From the NCBI RefSeq assembly GCF_016107395.1, contig NZ_JAAIKO010000001.1, positions 372,001-436,000 on the forward strand: a stretch of DNA of 64,000 bases, given 5' to 3'. Position 1 is the first letter of the stretch. Each line of letters starts with the position of its first letter. The notes below the pieces were generated by a model. The model made no database searches and had not been told where the DNA came from. It saw nothing but the letters and a program-made list of their open reading frames with translations. The translations under genes and the position numbers were made by a program. The stretch comes from Streptomyces fildesensis (GTDB taxonomy: Bacteria; Actinomycetota; Actinomycetes; Streptomycetales; Streptomycetaceae). This document shows positions 44,265 to 53,545 of the stretch, one piece after another.

Positions 44265-45494
44265 GTGCCAGGCACCAGAATCGTGACTATGGATGTGAGA
44301 TCTGACTTCGCGTTGAAGTTGCAACTGGAGCGCGTGGCCGAGCAAGCCATCGATCCTGACGTCAAGGACGCGCTTGCATCGGTCTTCAAGCATATGAGCA
44401 GCGGAAAGGTCCCCTGCAGAGGAGGCCAAGCACTCGTCACCGTACTGAAGAACGTGCGCTCGGCAGCGGCAGCGGCAGACGAGTGGCACATCGTGCGACT
44501 GATACAAGACTCTCTGGACTACGCGGAAGGTCGGATCCTCCGACCGGACTTCGAAGAGCGATACCGCCTCTTTCAACGGTCGACACAACCGCTGAGCTCG
44601 CACCAGGACTTCCTGGCACGAACGATAGCCGCGAGTCTTGCCTTCTTCGCTCAGCTCGGCGATCAGTACCTCAGCGAGTATCCCGACGCGAGCCCGAGCG
44701 AGGTGCTTACTCACGTAGGGTCCGTCGCCCGGGACGCCCGTTACATGCAACAGTCGCAGGAGCAACCCAGCCGGTATCGAATAGTCCGTGGCTCTGCCGA
44801 GGTGGCCGCGTGGATGGAGCAAGTCCTACGCGAAAGAGTCGATTTGGAAGATCCGGAGAAATCTGCCCGCCACATCGTGATGTCTCCTGGCTCCTTGGCA
44901 ATTTTGGCAGCGGACGAGGAGGGGCAACTGCTACTCCGGGCCGCCGAGATTCAAAAGCGTCGGAAGGATCTCAAGGCGTTGCGCAAGGTGGTGGAGGATC
45001 CGGAGGCGAGTGAGCTCGACTTGCAACGCGCGCTGGACGGTCAGCACTGGATCTTCGGTGGCCAGTTCGCGAGCCAAGCGGTCCAGCGCCGATTGGTACC
45101 AGGCGACGAGGTGGATATCCCCCTCATACGCGGGGATGGCGCACTACATATCGTCGAGTTGAAGCGTTCCATGAGCCTGCGCGGCCGCCTGGTCAAGGAA
45201 CACCGAGGGTGCTGGGTACCGACGGCCGAAGTACACGACGCAGTGAGCCAAGCGGTCAACTACCTTGTCGGCTTGGATGAACACCGACTCCGCATTCGAG
45301 ATGAACTGGGCATCGAGACTCGGCGAGCAAGCGCACTCGTGTTGATTGGACACCCTGCCGCGCAACCCGTTGTTGCCGAAGACGCGATCAACGAGGCCTT
45401 CCGCACCCTCAACACACACATCAGTCGCGTTGAGGTCATGACCTATAAGGAACTGGTCGACAACGCAGAGCGTGCATTGGACGGCTGGCAATGA
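44265..45494 (+). CDS. sduA: Shedu-type anti-phage defence nuclease (SduA, DUF4263)
   Basis: A 409-residue protein (numbering from GTG 44265). The C-terminal third is a PD-(D/E)xK nuclease of the Shedu/DUF4263 type: GDEVDIPLIRGDGALHIVELKRS with D284, E298 and K300, then HDAVSQAVNYL with Q329, then RRASALVLIGHP. The N-terminal 220 residues are helical and probably sense the trigger, as in other Shedu proteins. Shedu is a one-gene anti-phage system. Codon use is clearly unlike neighbours (many A/T third positions, ATT, TTG, GTT, GCA), a sign of recent transfer. No good ribosome site was found; ATG 44289 is an alternative start. It is followed by a 14-bp hairpin. Confidence 0.8.
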   Translation: MPGTRIVTMDVRSDFALKLQLERVAEQAIDPDVKDALASVFKHMSSGKVPCRGGQALVTVLKNVRSAAAAADEWHIVRLIQDSLDYAEGRILRPDFEERYRLFQRSTQPLSSHQDFLARTIAASLAFFAQLGDQYLSEYPDASPSEVLTHVGSVARDARYMQQSQEQPSRYRIVRGSAEVAAWMEQVLRERVDLEDPEKSARHIVMSPGSLAILAADEEGQLLLRAAEIQKRRKDLKALRKVVEDPEASELDLQRALDGQHWIFGGQFASQAVQRRLVPGDEVDIPLIRGDGALHIVELKRSMSLRGRLVKEHRGCWVPTAEVHDAVSQAVNYLVGLDEHRLRIRDELGIETRRASALVLIGHPAAQPVVAEDAINEAFRTLNTHISRVEVMTYKELVDNAERALDGWQ

Positions 45495-45586
45495 AGGTAC
45501 GCGCCACTGAACATGCACCTGCTCCCATGGCTGCGCTTCGCGAACCTGCTCGTGTACGCCGCGGAGGTCTCCTTGCCGACCGCCGT

Positions 45587-45624
45587 GTCGGGGCCGGGCC
45601 CTCGTCGGGTGGCCCGGCCCCGAC
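45587..45624. terminator. Hairpin between the Shedu gene and the ABC transporter
   Basis: GTCGGGGCCGGGCC and its exact complement (14-bp stem, ten-base loop) lie between the convergent Shedu-type gene and the ABC ATPase, seven bases from the latter's stop. Works in either direction. Confidence 0.75.
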
Positions 45625-45630
45625 AGCCGG

Positions 45631-46323
45631 CTAGGTCGCCAGGACCCGCTCCGTCACCGTGACGCGGCCCTTGCGGATGGTTGCCAGGCGGGGGGCGCGT
45701 TTGGCGATGGCGGAGTCGTGGGTGACGAGGATGAAGGTCAGGCCGCGTTCTCTCCACAGGCCTTCGAGGAGGCCCATGATGTCGTCGCGGGTGGCCTCGT
45801 CGAGGTTGCCGGTGGGCTCGTCGGCGAGGAGGACCTTGGGCTTCTTGACGAGGGCGCGGGCGATGGCGACGCGCTGCTGCTGACCGCCGGAGAGCTCGGA
45901 GGGGAGGTGGCTCAGACGTTCGTCGAGGCCGACGGACTCCAGGGCCTCGACGGCGAGGCGGCGGCGTTCCGCGGGCTTGACGCCCATGGGGACGAGGGCC
46001 GTCTCGACGTTCTCCTGGGCGGTGAGCGTCGGCATGAGGTTGAAGCTCTGGAAGATGAAGCCGATGTTCTCGGCGCGCATCCTGGTGAGCTTGGCCTCGC
46101 CGAGCCGGGCGAGGTCGACGCCGTCGAACTCCACCGAGCCCTCGGTCGGGCGGTCGAGGGCGCCGAGCATCTGCAGCAGGGTGGACTTGCCGCCGCCGGT
46201 GGGGCCCTGGATGACGAGCTGGTCGCCGTCCTCGATGGTGAGATCGACACCCCGCAGGGCCTCGACGGTGTCCTTGCCGCGTCGGTAGTGCTTGGTGACG
46301 CCGGTCAGCTGGTACATGGTCAA
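45631..46323 (-). CDS. MacB/LolD-type ABC transporter ATP-binding protein
   Basis: A 230-residue ATPase. Walker A GPTGGGKSTLLQ at about 40, Q-loop FIFQSFNLMPTLTAQENVE (motif of the MacB/LolD group), signature SELSGGQQQRVAIARAL, Walker B VLLADEPTGNLDEAT and H-loop THDS. The membrane partner is encoded 25 bp upstream. The group moves lipoproteins, peptides or antibiotics, or senses envelope stress; the substrate here is unknown. Confidence 0.92.
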   Translation of the reverse strand: MTMYQLTGVTKHYRRGKDTVEALRGVDLTIEDGDQLVIQGPTGGGKSTLLQMLGALDRPTEGSVEFDGVDLARLGEAKLTRMRAENIGFIFQSFNLMPTLTAQENVETALVPMGVKPAERRRLAVEALESVGLDERLSHLPSELSGGQQQRVAIARALVKKPKVLLADEPTGNLDEATRDDIMGLLEGLWRERGLTFILVTHDSAIAKRAPRLATIRKGRVTVTERVLAT

Positions 46324-46348
46324 CTCCCTTGAGACTGAAGGTGGGTGG

Positions 46349-47782
46349 CTATTCGACGCGGCGCAGGGCGTCCGCCGGGCGGAGCCTGGAGGCGCGCCAG
46401 CCGCCGAAGGTGCCCGCGATGAGGCCGCCGGCGACGGCGAGGCCGACCGACAGGCCGATGGTGCCGAGGCTGACGGGAGCGGTCAGCGCGATGTCCAGCG
46501 CCTTCGTCGCGGCCTGCCGCCCGGGCCCGCCGCCGAAGCCACCACCACCACCGCCACCGGAGGCGACCGACGCGGTCAGCGTCGGGCTGATGGCGGTGAT
46601 GAGGTACGCGCCGCCGAGGCCGAGCGCGATACCGAGGACGCCGCCGATGAGGCCGTTGACCAGGGCCTCGCCCATCACCTGACCGGTGACCCGGCGGCTC
46701 TTCCAGCCCAGCGCCTTGAGCGTGCCGAACTCCCGCACGCGCCTGCTGACGGCGGAGGAGGTGAGCAGTCCCGCGACCAGGAACGCGGCGATCAACACGG
46801 CGATGGAGAGCCACTTGCCGAGGTTCGTCGCCAGGTCGGAAGCGGTGGCGAGCGAACCGGAGACCGTGGAGGCGAGATCGGCGGAGGTGGTGACCGTCGT
46901 GCCCGGGACGTTGTTCTGGATGGCGGACTTGACGCCGTCGATCTGCTGCGAGTCCGTGGCCTTCACATAGACCGTGGTGACCTTGTCCTTGGCGCCGGCC
47001 AGCGTCTGGGCCTGCGTCAGCGGGATGTAGACGTTGGCGGCGGAGTCGCCGCTGTCGGCGGTCGCGATGCCGATGACCTTGTACTTGACGGCCTTGATGG
47101 TGAGCGTGCCACCGACCGCGAGCTTGTTCTCCTTGGCGTAGGAGCTGTCGAGGACGGCCACGGCGGTGTTGGACTGCGCGCTCGTGAAGGACGTACCCGA
47201 GGTGATCTTCGAGGAGGTCAGCGGCCCGAGCGCCGGCTTGGCGACGTCCACGCCGTAGACCGAGTAGTTGTTGACGTCGAACTGCGCGCCACCGCCCTGC
47301 ACCTCACTCGGCGGCTGCGCGCCGCCACCACCGCGCCCGCCGCCGGTGGTCTGGCCCTGCTTGACCTGCCCCCAGTCGAACTGCCCGCTCACCTTCAGCA
47401 CCCGCAGGCTCAGCCCGCCGACGGCGTCGTCCACCCCCTTCTGCCCGGCGACCTGGGACACGACCGTGCTGGGCAGCGACTCGAAGCCCTGCACCATCAC
47501 CTGGTCGCTGCTCTGCTCCTTGGAGTCCGTGGTGGCACCGAAGTTGAACTTCGGACGCCCGGTGGCCCCGGTACTGCCCTGCGCGGCGGCGGCCTTGGTG
47601 ACCGTCATATCGGTCCCGAGGCCGTACAGGGACTGCAGGACCTTGCCCTGCGCCACCTGCATCCCCGCCGAGGCCGAGTTGACGGTGATGACCAGCCCGA
47701 TACCGAGGGCCAGCCCCAGCGCGATGACCAGCGCGGCCTTTCTGCGACGTCGCAGCTCGCGCCTGAGATACGTAAAGAACAT
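46349..47782 (-). CDS. MacB/FtsX-type ABC permease
   Basis: A 477-residue permease with the MacB layout: first helix at about 16-38 (ALVIALGLALGIGLVITVNSA), a long extracytoplasmic domain of about 280 residues with Gly-rich stretches (TTGGGRGGGGAQ), then three helices around FtsX-type VSRRVREFGTLKALGWKSRRV, the loop before the last helices carrying GGGGGGGFGGGPG. The last residues TFGGWRASRLRPADALRRVE are the usual FtsX-domain end. ATG at 47782 has GAGGA six bases before; a longer frame start would add a non-hydrophobic 35-residue leader. Works with the ATPase downstream. Confidence 0.9.
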   Translation of the reverse strand: MFFTYLRRELRRRRKAALVIALGLALGIGLVITVNSASAGMQVAQGKVLQSLYGLGTDMTVTKAAAAQGSTGATGRPKFNFGATTDSKEQSSDQVMVQGFESLPSTVVSQVAGQKGVDDAVGGLSLRVLKVSGQFDWGQVKQGQTTGGGRGGGGAQPPSEVQGGGAQFDVNNYSVYGVDVAKPALGPLTSSKITSGTSFTSAQSNTAVAVLDSSYAKENKLAVGGTLTIKAVKYKVIGIATADSGDSAANVYIPLTQAQTLAGAKDKVTTVYVKATDSQQIDGVKSAIQNNVPGTTVTTSADLASTVSGSLATASDLATNLGKWLSIAVLIAAFLVAGLLTSSAVSRRVREFGTLKALGWKSRRVTGQVMGEALVNGLIGGVLGIALGLGGAYLITAISPTLTASVASGGGGGGGFGGGPGRQAATKALDIALTAPVSLGTIGLSVGLAVAGGLIAGTFGGWRASRLRPADALRRVE

Positions 47783-47944
47783 GCGATTCCTCGCCGTTGC
47801 CACCCCGGCCAGGATGCGGGGGGATGAATGGGGACGGCGGAAGTACGAGTGGATCGGAGGTCCCTCGTACTCCCGCTGCGCCGTCACGGTAGGAACCAGC
47901 GGTGATGAACGGGTGAGGCCGGACTGAGAGCCGGATGAGAAAGG

Positions 47945-49114
47945 TCAGCGGGCGCCGAGCAGGTGGTCCATCGCCAGCTGGTCGAGCTGCTCGAACGCCA
48001 TGCCCTTCACCGCCGCCGCCTCGACGTCGAAGTCCTCGAACGACGCCCGGTCGCCCAGCAGATCACTGAGCGTCTCGCCCTCCCCCAGCGTCGGCCGGGC
48101 CAGCTCGTCCAGCCGGGACGCCCTGAGCGCCTCCTGCACGACCGGATCGGCACGGAACGCGGCGGCGCGCTCCTTCAGCAGCAGGTAGTTGCGCATGCAC
48201 CCGGCGGCCGAGGCCCAGACGCCGTCGGAGTCCTCGGTACGCGGCGGCTTGAAGTCGAAGTGCCGGGGCCCCTCGTAACCGGCGGTCTCCAGCAGATCGA
48301 CGAGCCAGAACGCGTCCCGCAGATTGCCCGCGCCGAAGCGCAGGTCCTGGTCGTACTTGATGCCGGTCTGGCCGTTGAGGTCGATGTGGAAGAGCTTGCC
48401 GTGCCACAGCGCCTGCGCGATGCCGTGCGTGAAGTTGAGCCCGGCCATCTGCTCGTGCCCGGTCTCGGGGTTCACCCCGACCAGCTCCGGGTGCTCCAGC
48501 TCGTTGATGAACGCGAGCGCGTGCCCCACGGTCGGCAGCAGGATGTCGCCGCGCGGCTCGTTCGGCTTGGGCTCCACGGCGAACCGCAGGTCGTACCCCT
48601 GCCCCAGCACATACTCGCCGAGCAGGTCGAACGCCTCCTTCATCCGGTCCAGCGCGACCCGCACGTCCTTGGCCGCCCCGGACTCCGCCCCTTCCCGGCC
48701 GCCCCACGCCACATAGACCTGCGCACCGAGCTCGACGGCCAGATCGATGTTCCGGACCGTCTTGCGCAGCGCGTACCGCCGTACGTCACGGTCGTTGGAC
48801 GTGAAGGCGCCGTCCTTGAAGACCGGGTGCGTGAAGAGATTGGTGGTGGCCATGGGCACCACCAGGCCGGTCGCGTCGAGGGCCTGCCGGAACCGCTTGA
48901 TGTGCGTCTCGCGCTCGACCTCCGTGGCGCCGAACGGGATGAGGTCGTCGTCGTGGAACGTCACGCCGTACGCGCCCAGCTCGGCGAGCCGGGTGACGGA
49001 CTCGACCGGGTCGAGGGCGGGGCGGCTGGCGTCACCGAACGGGTCGCGGCCCTGCCAGCCGACCGTCCAGAGGCCGAAAGTGAACTTGTGCTCGGGGGTG
49101 GGGGTGAGACTCAT
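47945..49114 (-). CDS. xylA: Xylose isomerase
   Basis: A 389-residue class I (streptomycete-size) xylose isomerase, catalysing xylose to xylulose (and glucose to fructose) in a TIM barrel with two divalent metals. Active-site marks: [12 protein letters not shown] (catalytic His/Asp), [29 protein letters not shown] (metal Glu and Lys), [17 protein letters not shown] and HIDLNGQ, and [21 protein letters not shown] is upstream of the ATG. Divergent from xylB across 78 bp that contain TTGAACAAATTAGT, an A+T-rich segment where the ROK repressor could bind. Confidence 0.98.
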   Translation of the reverse strand: MSLTPTPEHKFTFGLWTVGWQGRDPFGDASRPALDPVESVTRLAELGAYGVTFHDDDLIPFGATEVERETHIKRFRQALDATGLVVPMATTNLFTHPVFKDGAFTSNDRDVRRYALRKTVRNIDLAVELGAQVYVAWGGREGAESGAAKDVRVALDRMKEAFDLLGEYVLGQGYDLRFAVEPKPNEPRGDILLPTVGHALAFINELEHPELVGVNPETGHEQMAGLNFTHGIAQALWHGKLFHIDLNGQTGIKYDQDLRFGAGNLRDAFWLVDLLETAGYEGPRHFDFKPPRTEDSDGVWASAAGCMRNYLLLKERAAAFRADPVVQEALRASRLDELARPTLGEGETLSDLLGDRASFEDFDVEAAAVKGMAFEQLDQLAMDHLLGAR

Positions 49115-49192
49115 GGCGCCGGCTCCTATTCGTAAGACCGTTGAACAAATTAGTATGCGAGGACCGCGATGGGAAGAGAAGGGGGTCGCTCA
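49115..49192. promoter_or_regulatory. xylA/xylB divergent promoter region
   Basis: Seventy-eight bases, with an A+T-rich core TTGAACAAATTAGTATGCG at about 49141-49159, serve both genes. The core is a plausible ROK-regulator site for the XylR-like protein downstream of xylB; no clean palindrome was found. Confidence 0.45.
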
Positions 49193-50584
49193 ATGGAACC
49201 GACGGTCGTGATCGGGGTGGACAGCTCCACCCAGTCGACGAAGGCGCTGGCGGTCCGGGTGGACACCGGCGAAGTGCTGGCGCGGGCCAGATCGCCCCAC
49301 ACGGTCAGCGAGGGCGGAAGGCGCGAAACGGACCCGGAGGTCTGGTGGCAAGCCCTCAGAACAACCCTCGAAGCCCTGTCCCCACACCCGGCCTCGGCCA
49401 TCTCCATCGGAGGCCAACAACATGGCTTGGTCACCCTCGACGCATCGGGTAAGGCCCTGCGCCCGGCCCTCCTCTGGAACGACGTGCGATCAGCCCCCCA
49501 GGCAGAGGCACTCGTCGCACGCTTCGGAGCCAAACACTGGGCCGAGCGCTTCGGCTCCGTACCCGGAGCCAGCTTCACCGTCGCGAAATGGGCCTGGCTG
49601 CGCGAGAACGAACCGGCCGTCGCCGCCGCGACGGCCGGAGTGCGCCTGCCGCACGACTTCCTCACCGAACGGCTGACGGGCCAGGCGGTCACGGATCGCG
49701 GCGACGTATCGGGAACCGGCTGGTGGGCCTCGGACACCGAGACCTACGACAACGCCGTCCTCACCACCGTCGGCCTCGACGAAGCCCTCCTCCCCCGCGT
49801 ACTGGCCCCAGGAGAACCAGCAGGGACCACGCTCCCCGGCCTCCCCCTCCCACCCGGCATCCCGGTCGCCTCCGGCACCGGCGACAACGCGGCGGCCGCC
49901 CTGGGCCTCGGCCTGACCCCCGGCCGCGCCGCCCTCAGCCTGGGCACCTCGGGAACCGTCTACACCCCCTCGACCAACCGCCCCACCGACCCCACGGGAA
50001 CGGTCGCCGGCTTCGCGGGGGCACACGGCGGCTGGCTCCCGCTCGCCTGCACCCTGAACTGCACCCAGGCGGTGGACAAGATCGCCGGCCTCCTCAGCCT
50101 CACCAGAGAAGCCGTGGAACCCAACAGAACGATCACCCTCCTCCCCTTCCTCGACGGAGAGCGCACCCCCAACCTCCCCCTCGCCTCGGGCACCCTCACC
50201 GGCCTGCGCCACGACACCACCCCCGGCCAGATCCTCCAGGCCGCCTACGACGGCGCCACCTACACCCTCCTCACCGCCCTGGACCTGGTCCTGGCCGTCG
50301 ACGACCGGCCCTCCGACGAGCCCCTCCTCCTGATCGGCGGCGGCGCCCGCGGCACCGCCTGGCGGCAGACCGTCCGCCGGCTGTCCGGACGAGCGGTCCA
50401 GATCCCCGACGCGGACGACCTCGTCGCCCTGGGCGCCGCCGCGCAGGCGGCCGCCCTCCTCACCGGGGAAACACCCACCGACATCGCCGCCCGCTGGGGC
50501 ACGTCGGCGGGCCCGGTCTACGATCCGATCGAACGGGACGAAACCACGCTGGAATCCCTGAGAGCGGCGCTGACCACCACCTGA
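49193..50584 (+). CDS. xylB: Xylulokinase
   Basis: A 463-residue FGGY-family kinase phosphorylating xylulose to xylulose 5-phosphate for the pentose phosphate pathway. Landmarks: VIGVDSSTQSTKALAV (phosphate 1), ISIGGQQHGLVTLDASG with LLWNDVRS, SGTGDNAAAALGLGLTPGRAALSLGTSGTVY (phosphate 2), and LLLIGGGARGTAWRQTVRRLSGRAVQIPD (FGGY signature 2 region). The ATG at 49193 is preferred (AGGGGG about eight bases before); ATG 49169 is in frame too. With xylA it forms the xylose catabolic pair. Confidence 0.95.
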   Translation: MEPTVVIGVDSSTQSTKALAVRVDTGEVLARARSPHTVSEGGRRETDPEVWWQALRTTLEALSPHPASAISIGGQQHGLVTLDASGKALRPALLWNDVRSAPQAEALVARFGAKHWAERFGSVPGASFTVAKWAWLRENEPAVAAATAGVRLPHDFLTERLTGQAVTDRGDVSGTGWWASDTETYDNAVLTTVGLDEALLPRVLAPGEPAGTTLPGLPLPPGIPVASGTGDNAAAALGLGLTPGRAALSLGTSGTVYTPSTNRPTDPTGTVAGFAGAHGGWLPLACTLNCTQAVDKIAGLLSLTREAVEPNRTITLLPFLDGERTPNLPLASGTLTGLRHDTTPGQILQAAYDGATYTLLTALDLVLAVDDRPSDEPLLLIGGGARGTAWRQTVRRLSGRAVQIPDADDLVALGAAAQAAALLTGETPTDIAARWGTSAGPVYDPIERDETTLESLRAALTTT

Positions 50585-50802
50585 CGAACGACACGCAGGA
50601 GGCCAGGGCCCCCACCCCCCCCGGGTGGCTCGAACCGGAGGGGGACGGGTCCGCAGGGGTGGGGTTTCGAAATGCTGCCGAGCTATTTGTGGGCCCCTGG
50701 GGGCACCCCGGCCGAAGGTTGGGGGATCGTGAACAGTCGATTTCGAAGCCCCGCCCCGGAGGGCCCGGCCCCCGCCCCCACAGACCACAGAACGGACCGA
50801 CC

Positions 50803-51996
50803 GTGGCAACCGGCACCAACCCCCAAGCCGCCCTGCGCCGCCGCAACCTGTCCGCCGTCGTGCACGCCGTCGCCGCCGGCGACAACCTCTCCCGGGCAGC
50901 CGTCGCCGCCGAGGTCGGCCTCACCCGGGCCACCGTCTCGACGCTCGTCGACGAACTCATCGCGGCGGGCCTCGTCACCGAGCTGGGCGCGCAGCGCCCC
51001 GGCACCGTGGGCCGCCCCGGCACCGCCCTCGCCCTCAGCCCGCGCGGCCCCGCCGGGATCGGCGCCGAAGTGGGCGTGGACCACCTCGCGGCCTGCGTCG
51101 TGGACCTGCGCGGCACCGTACGGGCCCGAGCGACCGTGGAGGCCCGCAACCGCGGCCGGGCCGCCGCGCAGACGCTCGGCGAGCTGGACGGACTCGTCCG
51201 GCAGGTGACGGAGGAAGCGGTGGCGCTCGGGCTGCGCCCGGCGGGGCTGACCGTCGCGGTCCCCGGCCTGGTGGGGAGGGACCAGCACACGGTGCTGCGG
51301 GCACCGAACCTCGGCTGGAAGAACGAACGCACCGAACTGACCGTGGAGAACGAGGCGAACCTAGGGGCACTGGCAGAACTGTGGCTGGCCGGCAGGGAGA
51401 AGGCGCTCCCCGCCACCGACACCCCACAAGGCGCTGCCCAAGCCCCCCTCACCGACTTCATCCACGTCTCGGCAGAGATCGGCATCGGCGCCGCCCTCGT
51501 CATCAACGGCAGCCTCTTCCGCGGAGCGCGCGGCTTCGCCGGCGAGCTCGGGCACGTCCCCGTCTACCCCGACGGTCCGCGCTGCTCCTGCGGCGCCCGC
51601 GGCTGCCTGGAGCAGTACGCGGGCGAGGAGGCGGTGCTGCGCGCGGCCGGTATCGCCCCGGAGCTGCCGGGGCGGCTCAAGGCGCTGCGGACGGCGGCCT
51701 CGGACGACGACGCGCCCGCGCTGGCGGCCCTGGAGGCCGCCGGCCGGGCGCTCGGGATCGCGCTGAGCGGCGCCGTGAACCTGCTCGACCCGCAGGCGGT
51801 GGTCCTCGGCGGCCCGCTCTCCGAGCTGGCCCCGTGGCTGCTGCCGGGGGTGCGGCGGGAGCTGGGGCGACGGGTCACGGGCGGCGGCGCGCTGGTGGTC
51901 GAGTCACGGCTGGGCCGGGACGGGGTGCTGCTGGGCGCGGCGTACAGCGCGGTGCGGGCGGTCCTGGACGACCCGTCCGAATGGACCGCCCGCTAG
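50803..51996 (+). CDS. ROK-family transcriptional repressor (XylR-type)
   Basis: A 397-residue regulator with an N-terminal helix-turn-helix at about 30-50 (LSRAAVAAEVGLTRATVSTLVDELIAAGLV) and a ROK sugar-binding/kinase-like domain from about 80: ELGHVPVYPDGPRCSCGARGCLEQY holds the zinc cysteines of the ROK signature, and the sugar pocket is nearby. The kinase phosphate loops look degenerate, as in repressors. It follows xylB by 218 bp and is the probable xylose-responsive repressor. The TAG stop at 51994-51996 is itself the first triplet of the MITE-like element, so the true C-terminus may have been cut by that insertion. Confidence 0.88.
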   Translation: MATGTNPQAALRRRNLSAVVHAVAAGDNLSRAAVAAEVGLTRATVSTLVDELIAAGLVTELGAQRPGTVGRPGTALALSPRGPAGIGAEVGVDHLAACVVDLRGTVRARATVEARNRGRAAAQTLGELDGLVRQVTEEAVALGLRPAGLTVAVPGLVGRDQHTVLRAPNLGWKNERTELTVENEANLGALAELWLAGREKALPATDTPQGAAQAPLTDFIHVSAEIGIGAALVINGSLFRGARGFAGELGHVPVYPDGPRCSCGARGCLEQYAGEEAVLRAAGIAPELPGRLKALRTAASDDDAPALAALEAAGRALGIALSGAVNLLDPQAVVLGGPLSELAPWLLPGVRRELGRRVTGGGALVVESRLGRDGVLLGAAYSAVRAVLDDPSEWTAR

Positions 51997-52172
51997 GGCG
52001 TGTTGTGAAAGGAGCGCCGTTCGCCCGGAGGGCGTGGTCCACGGCGTCCGGTGCGTGCGCTCGCAAGGCGGAGGGTCGTCCTCGTACTGGACGTACGTGG
52101 ACGAGCCCGACAACGCGGCGAGGGCGCGTGCCAGACGCCGTGGGCCAGGCGGGACTTTCGCAACACGGCCTA
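51994..52172. mobile_element. MITE-like element of about 179 bp with terminal inverted repeats
   Basis: Both ends carry an 18-base imperfect inverted repeat (TAGGGCGTGTTGTGAAAG on the left; the right end reads, complemented, TAGGCCGTGTTGCGAAAG), 16 of 18 identical. The interior is itself an imperfect long palindrome (CCACGGCGTC near both sides, centre around GGACGTACGTGG), with about 17 extra bases on the left arm. No transposase frame fits. It is flanked by C/CTAG-like bases on both sides, so a CTAG or TA target duplication is possible. I recall closely similar repeats scattered in other streptomycete genomes. It lies exactly at the ROK stop codon. Confidence 0.7.
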
Positions 52173-52225
52173 GAGAGGGACCTTCGGGCCCCCGGCTCGA
52201 GCCGGCCGCAGGCAAACCCGCAGGA

Positions 52226-53545
52226 TCAGGACGTGGCACCCAGCGCGGACCCGGCGGTCCAAGCGCTCCACGTCATGTTCCACCCGTTGAGCCCGTTGTC
52301 CGGCTTGATCGTCTTGTCGGGCGAGTTCTTCATCACGACCACGTCGCCGATCAGCGACTGGTCGAAGAACCAGGCACCCAGCGTGTCCGGGTCGTTGGCG
52401 CCCTTGGCGTCGCTCAGGCCGATGCAGCCGTGGCTGGTGTTGGCCGAGCCGAAGATCGACTTGTTGCCCCAGTAGTTGCCGTGGATGAACGTGCCCGAGG
52501 AGCTCAGCCGCATGGCGTGCGGCACGTCGGCGATGTCGTACTCACCCTTGAAGCCGACCGAGTCACCGTTCATCCGCGTCTGCTTGTACTTCTCGGAGAT
52601 CACCATCTGACCGTTGTAGGTCGGGTGGTCGGCGGAGCCGGCCGAGATCGGGATGGTCTTGATGGTTTTGCCGTCGCGGACGACCGTCATCGTCTTGGTG
52701 GTGGCGTCGACCGTCGAGACCTGGGACCGGCCGACGGTGAAGTTGACGTCCTTGTTCTGGACGCCGTAGACGCCGTTGGAGCCCTCGACGCCGTCGAGCT
52801 TCAGCTTGACGCTGACGTTCGAGCCGGCCTTCCAGTACTCCTGCGGACGGAAGTCCAGCCGGGTGGAGTCGAACCAGTGGCCCACGACCGTCTGGCCGCT
52901 GCTGGACGCCACCTTGATGGCCGACTCGACGGCCTTCTTGTTGGTGACGGCCTTGTCGAACTTGATCGACACCGGCATGCCGACGCCGACCGTGGAGCCG
53001 TCCTCCGGCGTGAAGTAGCCGATGAAGCTGTTGCTCGCGGAGACCGTGCCGAAGGTGGAGGTCTCGGTGACGACGCGGCCCTTCGCGTCCTGCGCGGTGG
53101 CCGCGACCTTGTACTTCTTGCCGCGGTCGAGGGAGGCGTCCGGCTTCCAGCTGGTGCCGTCGGTGGCTATCGCGCCCTTGACGGCCTTTCCGCTCACGAC
53201 CTCGGTCATGGCGACCGCGGTGAGTTTGCCGTCGGTCACGGCGATCTTGGTGCCGCTGCTGATGCTCGCGTTGCTGGTCCCCGTCTTCGGGGTGATGGCG
53301 ATCTTGGCGTCCGAGGAGACGTCGGCGGCGGCCGCGTCGACGTCCGCCTGTGTCTTGCCCTTGTCCGTCGCGGCGGCGCCCTTGTCCGAGCCGCTGCCGC
53401 CGCACGCGGTCAGCGCGACCGCGCCGCCGAGCACGACCGCGACGGCCGCCAGGCCGGTGCGGCGCCTGCGCCGCGAGCGCGCGCGCTGGTCGGGCGTCAT
53501 GCCGTTGACGGGGCCGGTTGCGGTGCCGGGGTCGGGCGACTTCAC
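52226..53545 (-). CDS. L,D-transpeptidase (YkuD) lipoprotein with Ig-like domains
   Basis: A 439-residue lipoprotein enzyme that forms 3-3 cross-links in peptidoglycan. The signal peptide ends in a lipobox ALTACGG (lipidated Cys near residue 49). Two Ig-like domains follow (about 95-165 and 170-255, FIGYFTPEDGSTVGVG...), then the YkuD domain with HGNYWGNKSIFGSANTSHGC carrying the catalytic Cys after SHG. GTG at 53545 with GGAG is the better start; 53572 would add nine residues. Similar to actinomycete LdtMt2-type enzymes. The 3-prime end is 53 bp from the MITE-like element. Confidence 0.92.
   Translation of the reverse strand: MKSPDPGTATGPVNGMTPDQRARSRRRRRTGLAAVAVVLGGAVALTACGGSGSDKGAAATDKGKTQADVDAAAADVSSDAKIAITPKTGTSNASISSGTKIAVTDGKLTAVAMTEVVSGKAVKGAIATDGTSWKPDASLDRGKKYKVAATAQDAKGRVVTETSTFGTVSASNSFIGYFTPEDGSTVGVGMPVSIKFDKAVTNKKAVESAIKVASSSGQTVVGHWFDSTRLDFRPQEYWKAGSNVSVKLKLDGVEGSNGVYGVQNKDVNFTVGRSQVSTVDATTKTMTVVRDGKTIKTIPISAGSADHPTYNGQMVISEKYKQTRMNGDSVGFKGEYDIADVPHAMRLSSSGTFIHGNYWGNKSIFGSANTSHGCIGLSDAKGANDPDTLGAWFFDQSLIGDVVVMKNSPDKTIKPDNGLNGWNMTWSAWTAGSALGATS

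Noticed and set aside
51997-52225. A small coding gene in the MITE-like segment
   Set aside because: Both strands give only Arg/Ser-rich frames, and the sequence is a terminal-repeat palindrome.
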